Assembly (NCBI RefSeq): GCF_006968745.1
Contig: NZ_CP030118.1
Location: 5,019,943 to 5,083,942 of the forward strand
DNA length: 64,000 nucleotides
Origin: Brasilonema sennae CENA114
GTDB lineage: Bacteria; Cyanobacteriota; Cyanobacteriia; Cyanobacteriales; Nostocaceae
Direction of reading: 5' to 3'
Position 1 is the first letter of the stretch, and each line of letters opens with the position of its first letter. Of this stretch, positions 40,897 through 48,673 are shown one piece after another. The position numbers and the translations under genes are program-made. The notes below the pieces were generated by a model that worked only from the letters and a program-made list of their open reading frames with translations, did not search any database and had not been told where the DNA came from.

Positions 40897-41475
40897 CTGG
40901 CTCATGGTAGTTTTAATACGTGTTTTAACTTTTTTGTTAAAATTATAGTAATCTAAATAATAGTGAGTATATTACTTACCATCTACCCATTAACTAAAGT
41001 TTTCTATTTATTTGAGGTTATGTACTCAATTTTTTGAGTTTCACTGGAAATTATTGAAGGTGGCACTCAAAACTCTCCAGGGTGACGATTCGTTACGAAA
41101 CAATGTCACATAGTGTTACCAGTACGTATGATGAAAATACCTTTTTATGAAACAGTTGCCTTTGCGCCTCATGACGCAACTTAAGTGTATGAGTTATGAC
41201 CACAGTCACAACTCATATGAGTTTGCTATTCTTATAATTCAAATAGGCATCTACTTAGGCTAGGCAAAACTTGGCGGACAGCCATATGGGAATAATAGGT
41301 AGAGGCGGGAATATACCTCTCCTTGTTTGCGGAAATTTTAGTAAAATCCAATAGTTTTGGTATGGAAAAATACTCTATAAAGGTGTATTTGATAAATAGT
41401 TATCCACTTTCTAAATTTCTTGTGATACCCAATGATGCTGTAAACTCTCCTGCTAAGTACACGTCACCATAAAAC

Positions 41476-41541
41476 GGGTTCGGAATTGGCTTAAGAGATA
41501 ATTCATTTCCCTGTTTTGGCATAAATTTGATTTCCGAACCC
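41476..41541. mobile_element. small inverted-repeat element
   Basis: GGGTTCGGAA (41476-41485) and TTCCGAACCC (41532-41541) are perfect 10-base inverted repeats, extendable to 12 with one mismatch, around 46 bases. Possible MITE or terminator-like structure; no target duplication established. Confidence 0.5.
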
Positions 41542-41974
41542 TATTAATGATGAATTGTACTAAGTGTACTCCTCAGTACAATGAATGTAGATAAGTAGCT
41601 TAAACTCTGTGTACAAGCTATCTGTAATTTCTCCCGATTTTCCATTAAGGAGCAGTAAAACTAAGTAAAACCTTAAATCCGCACAGCTACCGAACCAGGA
41701 ACTAGGCTTTTCCAAGCATTGCTCTGCTTTTGGTGAGGGATCTTTGTTTTCAGGGATTGAGTACTGTAATCTCACATCTGTTATTGCTTTGTCTAAACAG
41801 GTGTAAGTCATGCTTCACCAACTTTTCAACAAGACAAAGTACAAGTTTGTGGCAATAATATAGAGTCAATACAGATCTAAGTTGCTAGTTACTAATAGCA
41901 TCATTCTTCTAGTCTCTAGCCACGAGTACCTATCTTCATATCGTTGTTGTTCTTTAAATCAAAAATCTTTCTTT

Positions 41975-43051
41975 ATGAATATGACGACTCTTCCTATTGG
42001 TAGATACAGATTTTTTCAGGCATTACAGCCACTATCTCTACTAGGAAAAATGACCAGTAAACCTCTGAGTGGTTGTTGGCAAGTGTTTAGCCCATCCGCT
42101 TCTTGGTCAATCTATTTAGATGAAGGTAAACTGATTTATGCCTGTTATACAGATAAAATGTTTGATGTCATTTACAGGCATTTAAACCGTTTAAGTGAGG
42201 AAATTCCTACTCTCAATAGTGGAATTGATAAACAGTTGCAGACGCTATTTGAAACTGGACTTGACAATCAAGCAATACAAAATCCAGATTATTTAGCTAT
42301 TTGCTGGCTCGTGAATCAAAAGTATATGACTCCTGCTCAAGCAGGAATCTTAATAGAGCAATTGGCGATAGAAATTATTGAACAATTTCTGAATATAAAA
42401 GAGGGGAGTTATGAATTTGCTTCGGAAAGTGTCCTAGATGATATGCCAAAGTTCTGCCATCTTGATTTACGCTTAATAGTCGAACATTGTCAAAATAGAA
42501 CACAAGAAGAGGAAAATACTACATCACGCCGGATACAACGCCGATTCCAATCTTTTTCATCAAAAATAAAGCAGTCAAAAGCAAAAATAGAACAAAAATT
42601 TACAAATTTTACCAACATTCAAACAGTAGATTTTAATAATAACGATGGTCAACACCAACAGAACTTCCAAAAACCATTTAACAAAAAGACTTATACAGTA
42701 GTCTGCGTTGATGATAGTCCTATGATCATCAACGTCATCACGAATTTCTTAGATAATCAAATATTTTCTGTGATTGGAATAGATGACTCTTTAAAAGCTT
42801 TAATGCAAATTATCCGTATTAAACCTGACCTCATTTTACTAGATATCGAAATGCCAAACTTAGATGGTTATGAACTGTGTACCCTGTTACGAAAACATTC
42901 ATACTTTCAGAACACTCCAGTGATTATGGTTACGGGTAGAGCAGGATTGATAGACAGAGCAAAAGCAAAGATGGTTAGAGCAACAGGCTATCTAATCAAG
43001 CCTTTTACACAAGTAGATTTGCTGAAAGTTATCTCTCAACACATTGAATAA
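41975..43051 (+). CDS. PatA/PixG-like response regulator (PATAN plus REC domain)
   Basis: About 358 residues from the ATG at 41975; the frame opens further upstream at 41882 with poor sequence. The N-terminal 180 residues fit a PATAN/DUF4388-like domain (MTSKPLSGCWQVFSPSASWS, IYLDEGKLIYACYTDKM). A linker rich in Gln and Asn follows, then a receiver domain with VVCVDDSPMIINVITNFL, phosphoacceptor Asp in ILLDIEMPNLDGYELC and Lys in YLIKPFTQVDLL. Relatives control phototaxis, pili and, for PatA, heterocyst pattern. It has no output domain besides PATAN. A separate Hpt protein gene lies 790 bases downstream. Confidence 0.88.
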   Translation: MNMTTLPIGRYRFFQALQPLSLLGKMTSKPLSGCWQVFSPSASWSIYLDEGKLIYACYTDKMFDVIYRHLNRLSEEIPTLNSGIDKQLQTLFETGLDNQAIQNPDYLAICWLVNQKYMTPAQAGILIEQLAIEIIEQFLNIKEGSYEFASESVLDDMPKFCHLDLRLIVEHCQNRTQEEENTTSRRIQRRFQSFSSKIKQSKAKIEQKFTNFTNIQTVDFNNNDGQHQQNFQKPFNKKTYTVVCVDDSPMIINVITNFLDNQIFSVIGIDDSLKALMQIIRIKPDLILLDIEMPNLDGYELCTLLRKHSYFQNTPVIMVTGRAGLIDRAKAKMVRATGYLIKPFTQVDLLKVISQHIE

Positions 43052-43840
43052 TTTATAAGTGAGCAATACAATTCATACCAAATTTGGGTGACTCCGCTTG
43101 AACATTAGTCAGCACGCTTAAGAACAAGTCTCGTATAGCCGCACCTGTCTGTACCAGTGTTCTATAGCGGATTATTACCACGTATGCGCAAAGCGCAGGC
43201 TAGGCCAACAAAGCAGCGTCTTCGACAGCAAAGGGAAAACATCAGTTCCTAACAAAGGCGTCTACAACGGGGAGAACCCCCCCTAAGAGCGGACTGGCTT
43301 TAACCTACAATATCTTAATGTTTACTTTCACCCATCGGTTCTTATAATAAAAACAAAACTTGACAATCACTTTTGTAGGAATGCTCATAATGAGCAGTTT
43401 TGTTTTTTATATTAGCTTCAATATATATCAGGGTCATCACAAGTAAAGTATCTCCTCTTTACAGTTCTAAGGATGTGAAAGCGATTTTATATTCTTCAAC
43501 GATTGACAGAATATATAATTTGCTATTATAAATTATCTCATTTGATTAGATTATTAACAGTACCCAGGAAACTTGCTAAATAGCGACAATAATTAGTCAT
43601 GTTTTCTTTGGCAATTGGAGATGACTAATGACAATAACCCTATGGCGCTCTGCCACGCCTTACGGCTAACGCATGATTGCGTGCGCTTTGGGCTTACGGA
43701 GACGCGCTCGTCCCAAGGGGACACGCTACGCATTCGCTCTTAGCGTGCGCTGTGCGCTTACGCGAACGCCAGTCGCCTGGTTGTCGGGAAGCAAGGACCG
43801 CAGCACTGGTTTCAATAAAGACTCTTGACGAATAAAGATT
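43052..43840. repeat. repeat-rich gap between the response regulator and the Hpt gene
   Basis: Palindromic GCGCAAAGCGCAGGC at 43189, the CTACAACGGGGAGAACCCC module at 43263, and a dense cluster of GCGT/ACGC palindromes from 43640 to 43760 (CTTACGGAGACGCG, GTCCCAAGGGGACACG, AGCGTGCGCTGTGCGCTTAC). No gene is supported. Confidence 0.6.
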
Positions 43841-44662
43841 ATGTTACGAGACAAAGAATTACAAACCCAGTTGCAGTTTTTCGAGGAAGTAACTGACTCT
43901 CTCAATACCCTAGAAACTGTATTATTAGAAGTCAAATTTAATCGTGAAATTGCTCTATCAAAAATAAATGCTGGAGTCAGAGCTGCTCATTCCATAAAAG
44001 GTGGTGCAGGCATAATGGGATTTCGGACTTTAAGTGCTTTAGCTCACCGATTAGAAGATTACTTTAAAGTTTTGACAACTCAGAAAGACCCTTTAGAACT
44101 TGACGCTGATTTGCAAAGCCTACTTTTAGCTGGAGTAGATTGGTTACGCCAAATAGTAAAACTACATTCAGAAGGTTATACCATCGATGAACAATGGTTA
44201 GCAACCTTTTGTTATCCAGTTTTTGAAGAGTTACAAGATCGTTTGGGCTGTTTGATTTCTGAGGATACGATAACAGTTCTATCACCAGAGAGTGCGTTAC
44301 AAGACATAATTCGCTTACTGTTTCAAACGGAAGTAGAAGACTGTTTGCAACGCCTAGAATCATTAATTTTAAATAGTGAACAATCTGTTTTGCGACACGA
44401 AGCTAATCTCATGGCAATAGAGTTGGGTGGCTTGGGCGAAATGCTCCAGCTACAAGCTTTTACTCAGCTTTGTAAGTCCATAACCGAGAAATTAGAAGCA
44501 GCAGAAAAAGTTGAAGAAATTGCACGCTCAGCCTTGCAAGCATGGCGACAGTCACAAACTTTAATACTAACAAATCAAATTGATAGTTTACCAACACAAA
44601 TTACCCATAATACCCAAAGAAGTTGTAATTTCTATCAAGTTGCATTTCAACAAATCACTTGA
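43841..44662 (+). CDS. Hpt-domain protein, CheA-like N-terminal fragment
   Basis: 273 residues. The first 110 form a histidine phosphotransfer domain with the motif RAAHSIKGGAGIMGF (His50). A second, degenerate Hpt-like helical region follows (IIRLLFQTEVEDCLQRLESL). In CheA-like hybrid kinases of cyanobacteria such domains are followed by dimerisation, ATPase, CheW and REC domains, none of which is here. The protein ends in a normal stop without a sign of frameshift nearby, so it may be a real Hpt-only relay or an old truncation. Its likely partner is the preceding PATAN-REC protein. Confidence 0.75.
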   Translation: MLRDKELQTQLQFFEEVTDSLNTLETVLLEVKFNREIALSKINAGVRAAHSIKGGAGIMGFRTLSALAHRLEDYFKVLTTQKDPLELDADLQSLLLAGVDWLRQIVKLHSEGYTIDEQWLATFCYPVFEELQDRLGCLISEDTITVLSPESALQDIIRLLFQTEVEDCLQRLESLILNSEQSVLRHEANLMAIELGGLGEMLQLQAFTQLCKSITEKLEAAEKVEEIARSALQAWRQSQTLILTNQIDSLPTQITHNTQRSCNFYQVAFQQIT

Positions 44663-44687
44663 GAGTGTTGATACTCGGTTTACTTAT

Positions 44688-44714
44688 CAAAGTATGCCCG
44701 TAAACTATACTTTG
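44688..44714. terminator. putative bidirectional terminator
   Basis: Stem CAAAGTAT (44688-44695) / ATACTTTG (44707-44714) with an 11-base loop, between the convergent Hpt and cobA genes. No long T run, so only moderately convincing. Confidence 0.45.
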
Positions 44715-44741
44715 AATCACCCCAAGGGGGTTGACTCATGA

Positions 44742-45572
44742 TCAATTGCGAAATCTAGCGTGCATCTTGACTACTGAACCAATGACAACAATTGCTGGGG
44801 CTTCAAACCCAGATGCCTCAACTTGCTCTACAATTGTTCCCAGCTGACCAACTAATTCTTCTTGATCCGGTCGCGTACCCCACCGTACCAGAGCAATAGG
44901 CGTTTCTGAATTCAACCCGGCTTCGGTTAACTGTTCGACGATGTGAGACAAATTGTGGATACCCATGTATATTACGATTGTTTCTGAACCGTGGGCGATC
45001 GCATTCCAATTTACGGCGGGTCGGTACTTACCTGCTGCCTCATGTCCTGTCACAAAAGTTACAGAAGAACTATATAACCGATGCGTCAAAGCTATACCTG
45101 CATAAGCTGGAGCAGCAATTCCCGATGTCACACCAGGCACAACTTCCACAGGAATTCCAGCTTCTACCAATTCTTCCATCTCTTCGCCACCACGACCAAA
45201 TATAAACGGGTCACCCCCCTTAAGTCGCACAACAATGGCATTATCCTGTGCCTTAGCAATGAGCAAGTGCGTTGTTTCTTCCTGTAAAATTGAATGACGT
45301 CCCCGTCGCTTGCCAGCATCAATCTTCTGGGCTTGAGGATTAATCATCGCCAAAATTGCTGGACTGACCAAGGCATCATAAATCACTACATCCGCACACT
45401 CTAACAAACTCTTGCCTTTGAGAGTCATCAACCCCGGATCTCCCGGTCCCGCGCCTACTAGGTACACCTTACCCAAATACTTCTTTTGCTGTTGGTTCTC
45501 TTCGAGACGGCTTCTGCCGAACGCGTCCTTCTTTTGGAGAGGGCTTGCGCCGAACGTGTCTTCGCGGTTCAT
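44742..45572 (-). CDS. cobA: uroporphyrinogen-III C-methyltransferase
   Basis: 276 residues from the ATG at 45572, which overlaps the upstream CbiX stop in TAATG. Motifs KVYLVGAGPGDPGLMTLKGK, VVRLKGGDPFIFGRGGEE and VVPGVTSGIAAPAYAGI are those of SUMT. It adds two methyl groups to uroporphyrinogen III, giving precorrin-2 for both cobalamin and siroheme. The first 32 residues (NREDTFGASPLQKKDAFGRS) are encoded by a 33/32-base tandem repeat and are absent from normal SUMT; the family domain begins at KKYLGKVYLVG. The extension is probably tolerated rather than functional. Confidence 0.94.
   Translation of the reverse strand: MNREDTFGASPLQKKDAFGRSRLEENQQQKKYLGKVYLVGAGPGDPGLMTLKGKSLLECADVVIYDALVSPAILAMINPQAQKIDAGKRRGRHSILQEETTHLLIAKAQDNAIVVRLKGGDPFIFGRGGEEMEELVEAGIPVEVVPGVTSGIAAPAYAGIALTHRLYSSSVTFVTGHEAAGKYRPAVNWNAIAHGSETIVIYMGIHNLSHIVEQLTEAGLNSETPIALVRWGTRPDQEELVGQLGTIVEQVEASGFEAPAIVVIGSVVKMHARFRN
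45496..45560. repeat. 32-33-base tandem repeat at the 5' end of cobA
   Basis: Two diverged units, TTCTCTTCGAGACGGCTTCT... (45496-45528) and TTCTTTTGGAGAGGGCTTGC... (45529-45560), both ending in CCGAACGxGTC. They are part of the cobA frame. Confidence 0.8.
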
Positions 45573-46327
45573 TATTTTAACAAATCCCAAATCAATTCCA
45601 CTAATTCTTTACTTGCTCCCAAAGGCTCAGTCAGTTGAAAGTTCACTTCAGGAAACTGTAATTTTAACTCTTGTTGCTTTTGAGCAACAGTGTCCGTCAT
45701 TCCACCTGGAAATAGAAAGTATGGTATTATGGCTAAATTCTTATAGCCAGTACCCACTAACTCTTGTACCCGTGCTTCCAACCTAGGAGACACACCCAAG
45801 TATGCAGCTACTGCTCCTATCTTCGCCGCCATTGCTTCCACTGGAACATTACCTTCAAGGCGACGACTACCATGAGCCAAAAGAATTTTTGCTTCTGCTT
45901 TTGTAGCAATCAACTGCTTGGCTAGTAAGCACTCTAAACCAGGGTGAGAGCCTAAGTATGGTTGTAAAAATATCTTAATATTCTGACCGATAGCCTGCTG
46001 TGCCAGTGCGACTTGGGCTGGAATATCTTCCATCACATGAACTCCTGGCAACAGAAATAGTGGTTGGATTTTGAGACTATCACATCCAGAATCTAAAGCA
46101 TTCTTAGCAAATTTTATGATTTGCTTATGCAGGGGTTCAGGATTTAATTCCAAGTACGCTGTACCGACCAAGGTTTGACATTTCAACTGAGAAGTTATAC
46201 CTCCAGTTGTTGTAACGAGTAAATCGCTTTGTATCTTATGACATAACAGTTCTACCAGATGTTGGATAGCAATTTCCGGACGCGGATCGTGACTTCCGTG
46301 AGATACCAGCAAATGTGCAGATGCCAT
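45572..46327 (-). CDS. cbiX: sirohydrochlorin chelatase (CbiX/SirB type)
   Basis: 251 residues from the ATG at 46327 (MASAHLLVSHGSHDPRPEIA). Two repeated halves each carry the chelatase fold: LVSHGSHDPR with a metal-binding His in the first half, and ILLAHGSRRLEGN in the second. It inserts cobalt (CbiX) or iron (SirB) into sirohydrochlorin. No His-rich tail is present. It overlaps cobA by TAATG, so the two make a short operon producing metal-charged sirohydrochlorin. The metal cannot be decided from sequence. Confidence 0.88.
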   Translation of the reverse strand: MASAHLLVSHGSHDPRPEIAIQHLVELLCHKIQSDLLVTTTGGITSQLKCQTLVGTAYLELNPEPLHKQIIKFAKNALDSGCDSLKIQPLFLLPGVHVMEDIPAQVALAQQAIGQNIKIFLQPYLGSHPGLECLLAKQLIATKAEAKILLAHGSRRLEGNVPVEAMAAKIGAVAAYLGVSPRLEARVQELVGTGYKNLAIIPYFLFPGGMTDTVAQKQQELKLQFPEVNFQLTEPLGASKELVELIWDLLK

Positions 46328-46492
46328 TACCAAGGACGTTACTTAAATGTTTCGATTGATTAAATATAGCGTAGGTTGAATTAAGTCACTATATGGCAAT
46401 AGATAGAAAATAAGTATTGCCAGAAACTGTTAGTTCCTGGCTGCTGTAGGGATTAATTGAGAATATTATTAGATAGCGGCTTCTTTCTCAGC

Positions 46493-47179
46493 TTACTTTT
46501 CTTCTGCAACGGGGTCAGCAATGTAACGGAAAGTAGGTTCCTCGTTCCAAGGACCGCGCTCATCCTTACCATTAGTAGACAAGTTGTAGTAAATGTCTAC
46601 AGTGCTATCAGGTTGGATATTACCAAAGAATGGGTCAGTTAACTTACCCAAAGAGTCCAACGCCTTCATGAACATTTGAGTATGAGAAATTTCCCGAGTC
46701 AGAAGATGCACAAGTGCCTCTTTGGTTCCATCATCAGGAGCTAGCTTAATCAATGACTCGTAAGTTTGACGTGCGCCAGCTTCAGCAGCAATGTCTGCCC
46801 GCAAATCGCGCACTACGTCACCACCTTCATTAATATAAGCTGCTGACCAAGCTTGACCTTGACTATCTAGCAAGTGAGGTCCTACACCCCGCACAGCAAA
46901 CAAGGTACTTTTGTAAGCTTCAGTTTGGTCAACATTTTTGGTATGAGAGTCGATGAGCTTACCAATCATTTCTAAGTGGCTAAACTCTTCGAGAGCAATA
47001 TCTTGCAACATATCCTTAATTCCGGCATGTTCGCAATGTAAGGATTGCGTCCAGTATTGCAAAGCCGCTGTTAATTCACCTGTTGCGCCACCAAACTGTT
47101 CTAGAAGCAGCTGAGCAAAACGTGGATTTGGATCAGCAATGTTAACAGGTCGAATTGTTTCTTTTTTATGAAAAAACAC
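46493..47179 (-). CDS. manganese catalase
   Basis: 228 residues in a four-helix bundle. Likely dimanganese ligands are Glu35 (GELTAALQYWTQS), Glu65 and His68 (LEEFSHLEM), Glu133 (DIAAEAGARQTYE) and His166 (REISHTQMF), with the 33-residue spacing between the last two seen in known Mn catalases. It removes hydrogen peroxide; a related enzyme in Anabaena (KatB) is associated with heterocysts and salt or desiccation stress. It stands alone with a short upstream region. Family certain. Confidence 0.92.
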   Translation of the reverse strand: MFFHKKETIRPVNIADPNPRFAQLLLEQFGGATGELTAALQYWTQSLHCEHAGIKDMLQDIALEEFSHLEMIGKLIDSHTKNVDQTEAYKSTLFAVRGVGPHLLDSQGQAWSAAYINEGGDVVRDLRADIAAEAGARQTYESLIKLAPDDGTKEALVHLLTREISHTQMFMKALDSLGKLTDPFFGNIQPDSTVDIYYNLSTNGKDERGPWNEEPTFRYIADPVAEEK

Positions 47180-47368
47180 AATAGTTCTCCTTTATTTTAG
47201 GTATTTATGCCAATTTCTTCGGAGTATCTTGAATCAGACTCTTGAAATCGGAAAAATTCCTACTCTCTTTACAAAATGTTAACGGTGGCAGCTTGCTGAA
47301 ACCTTGATCCTGGGGAAGACTTGCTATCTAAGTAGCTCTATCCAAAGTTGTTATTATTTTTGGCTAAG

Positions 47369-47758
47369 TTACTGCTTTTGAGCGTTGTATGTGTAGAAAT
47401 TTTCAAAAGCTCCCACCGTTTCAAATTTATAAGAAGGTACCCAATTATTAAGTTTAAAATCTGTACGGTAAACACTAAAAATGAGAAAATCTTGTTTTTC
47501 AGTACTAATGGAGATAATTTCCCTCATACGCGGGTTTGCTGCTTCTAGCAGTTTATCGCAGTTCATTCGTATTACATTTTCTAATATATTTGGGCTTTTC
47601 TTACAGACATTGCTTTTCAAATACTCGCTCAGGGTTTGTACTGCATACTCTTCATATTTGGTCTGACTAGGATTTGTATTCGCCATTGCCATACCCAAGA
47701 CTGCTACTCCGACGACTCCCAGGCATGTAATAATAGTGATAGCTCTCATTTGTCTCAA
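47369..47758 (-). CDS. DUF4359-family protein
   Basis: 129 residues. A signal peptide or membrane anchor (ITIITCLGVVGVAVLGMAMA) precedes NTNPSQTKYEEYAVQTLSEY and a core with Cys residues (SNVCKKSP, MNCDKLL), then QDFLIFSVYRTDF and YKFETVGAFENFYTY. The pattern fits DUF4359, a cyanobacterial family without assigned role. Probably periplasmic. Confidence 0.8.
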   Translation of the reverse strand: MRQMRAITIITCLGVVGVAVLGMAMANTNPSQTKYEEYAVQTLSEYLKSNVCKKSPNILENVIRMNCDKLLEAANPRMREIISISTEKQDFLIFSVYRTDFKLNNWVPSYKFETVGAFENFYTYNAQKQ

Positions 47759-47861
47759 CTGCTATTTGCCATAGATATTAGACTCCAGATTATTGAAGTC
47801 CGTTCCTTTGGCAAAAGCACTTGATCTATTCAGCAGCTAGTGTTATATTATGGATAATAAT

Positions 47862-47935
47862 GGCGAGCGTAGCCAAGCGGTTAAGGCAGAGGTTTGTGGT
47901 ACCTCCACTGGTGGGTTCGACTCCCATCGTTCGCC
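47862..47935 (+). tRNA. tRNA-His (GUG)
   Basis: The arms fold as a complete tRNA: acceptor stem GGCGAGCG/CGTTCGCC of eight pairs including the extra G-1:C73 pair that marks tRNA-His, a D arm (GCCAAGCGGTTAAGGC), anticodon stem GAGGT/ACCTC with loop TTGTGGT (anticodon GTG), and T arm TGGGTTCGACTCCCA. The CCA end is not encoded. An intrinsic terminator lies at 47986. Confidence 0.97.
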
Positions 47936-47985
47936 CTGAGGTAATTGTTAGTTGTTGACAGGCAACTGACTCAGCAATCAAAGTG

Positions 47986-48014
47986 AAATCCCCCAACTCA
48001 AGTTTGGGGGATTT
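47986..48014 (+). terminator. terminator downstream of tRNA-His
   Basis: 11-bp stem AAATCCCCCAA (47986-47996) / TTGGGGGATTT (48004-48014) with a seven-base loop, followed by TGTTAAC. It lies 50 bases past the tRNA. Confidence 0.7.
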
Positions 48015-48673
48015 TGTTAACAAGGTTTTTTGAGTAATTTTTTATCTTTATTCTCGAACAAAAGGCTGTTTGCGTCTTACGGATGCTCAGCCATAAAAAT
48101 TGACCTTGCTTTAAAGAATATGCTGAAATTAGAAATATTTGAAGACATCTTTCATTTGTATAATAAATGACTTAATGTTCCTTGAATTCAATTTCTATTC
48201 TTCGCTAACTATAAAATAAAAAGAGAAACTTTTGTTTCAGTTATTTCAGTAATCATCACGCTAAAACAGGATAGGACGAAAGGAAGTTTTATTAGTACTT
48301 CCAAAGATATTTACCCTGGCAATCTAAGCGAAAGTTATATGGCAGTAGGTAAGAGTTTATTCTTTAAATGAAATCGGGTTTTTCAATAAAAATGCTTAGT
48401 ATTTATAATTACACGTTTTGGATAATCACTTGATATTTTCCGTTTTGTTGAAGACAAAAACAACGAAAGAGTACGCCTTTAGTTAGAGTGCAAAATACTC
48501 ATATATAAGATTAGCGTAAAAAGGTAGAGAGGTTTAAAGATACTCAGAGTAGTAATAATTGCTAATTGCCAAGGTGTAGTACTTGTTTATACGATTACCC
48601 ATGGGCAGTTGACTATTAGCTATTGCTCAGTCAAATGCTGAATCCAAAACCTACAATTATCTCACAAGTTGCT
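48015..48673. promoter_or_regulatory. upstream region of the sucrose synthase gene
   Basis: About 660 bases, AT-rich, no gene. It should carry the susA promoter; I could not identify a reliable binding site by eye. It includes CTCATATATAAGATTAGCG (48499-48517) as a possible promoter-like AT stretch. Confidence 0.4.

Larger units (their letters stand above)
40098..41881. other. long AT-rich non-coding region
   Basis: About 1.8 kb without a credible gene; frames here are short and of poor composition. It contains a MITE-like element (40825-40896) and a second inverted-repeat element (41476-41541). The remainder is AT-rich (for example 40380-40700) with no obvious repeats, so it could hold decayed sequence, a non-coding RNA or the regulatory region of the response regulator gene. 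Confidence 0.5.

Noticed and set aside
41560..41811. 83-codon minus-strand frame upstream of the PATAN-REC gene
   Set aside because: Poor protein-like composition, no domain, placed in an AT-rich non-coding stretch; treated as a chance frame.
43640..43760. Possible CRISPR-like array in the palindrome cluster
   Set aside because: Repeats are of unequal length and spacing, lack spacers of constant size, and match dispersed palindromes elsewhere; no cas gene in the window.
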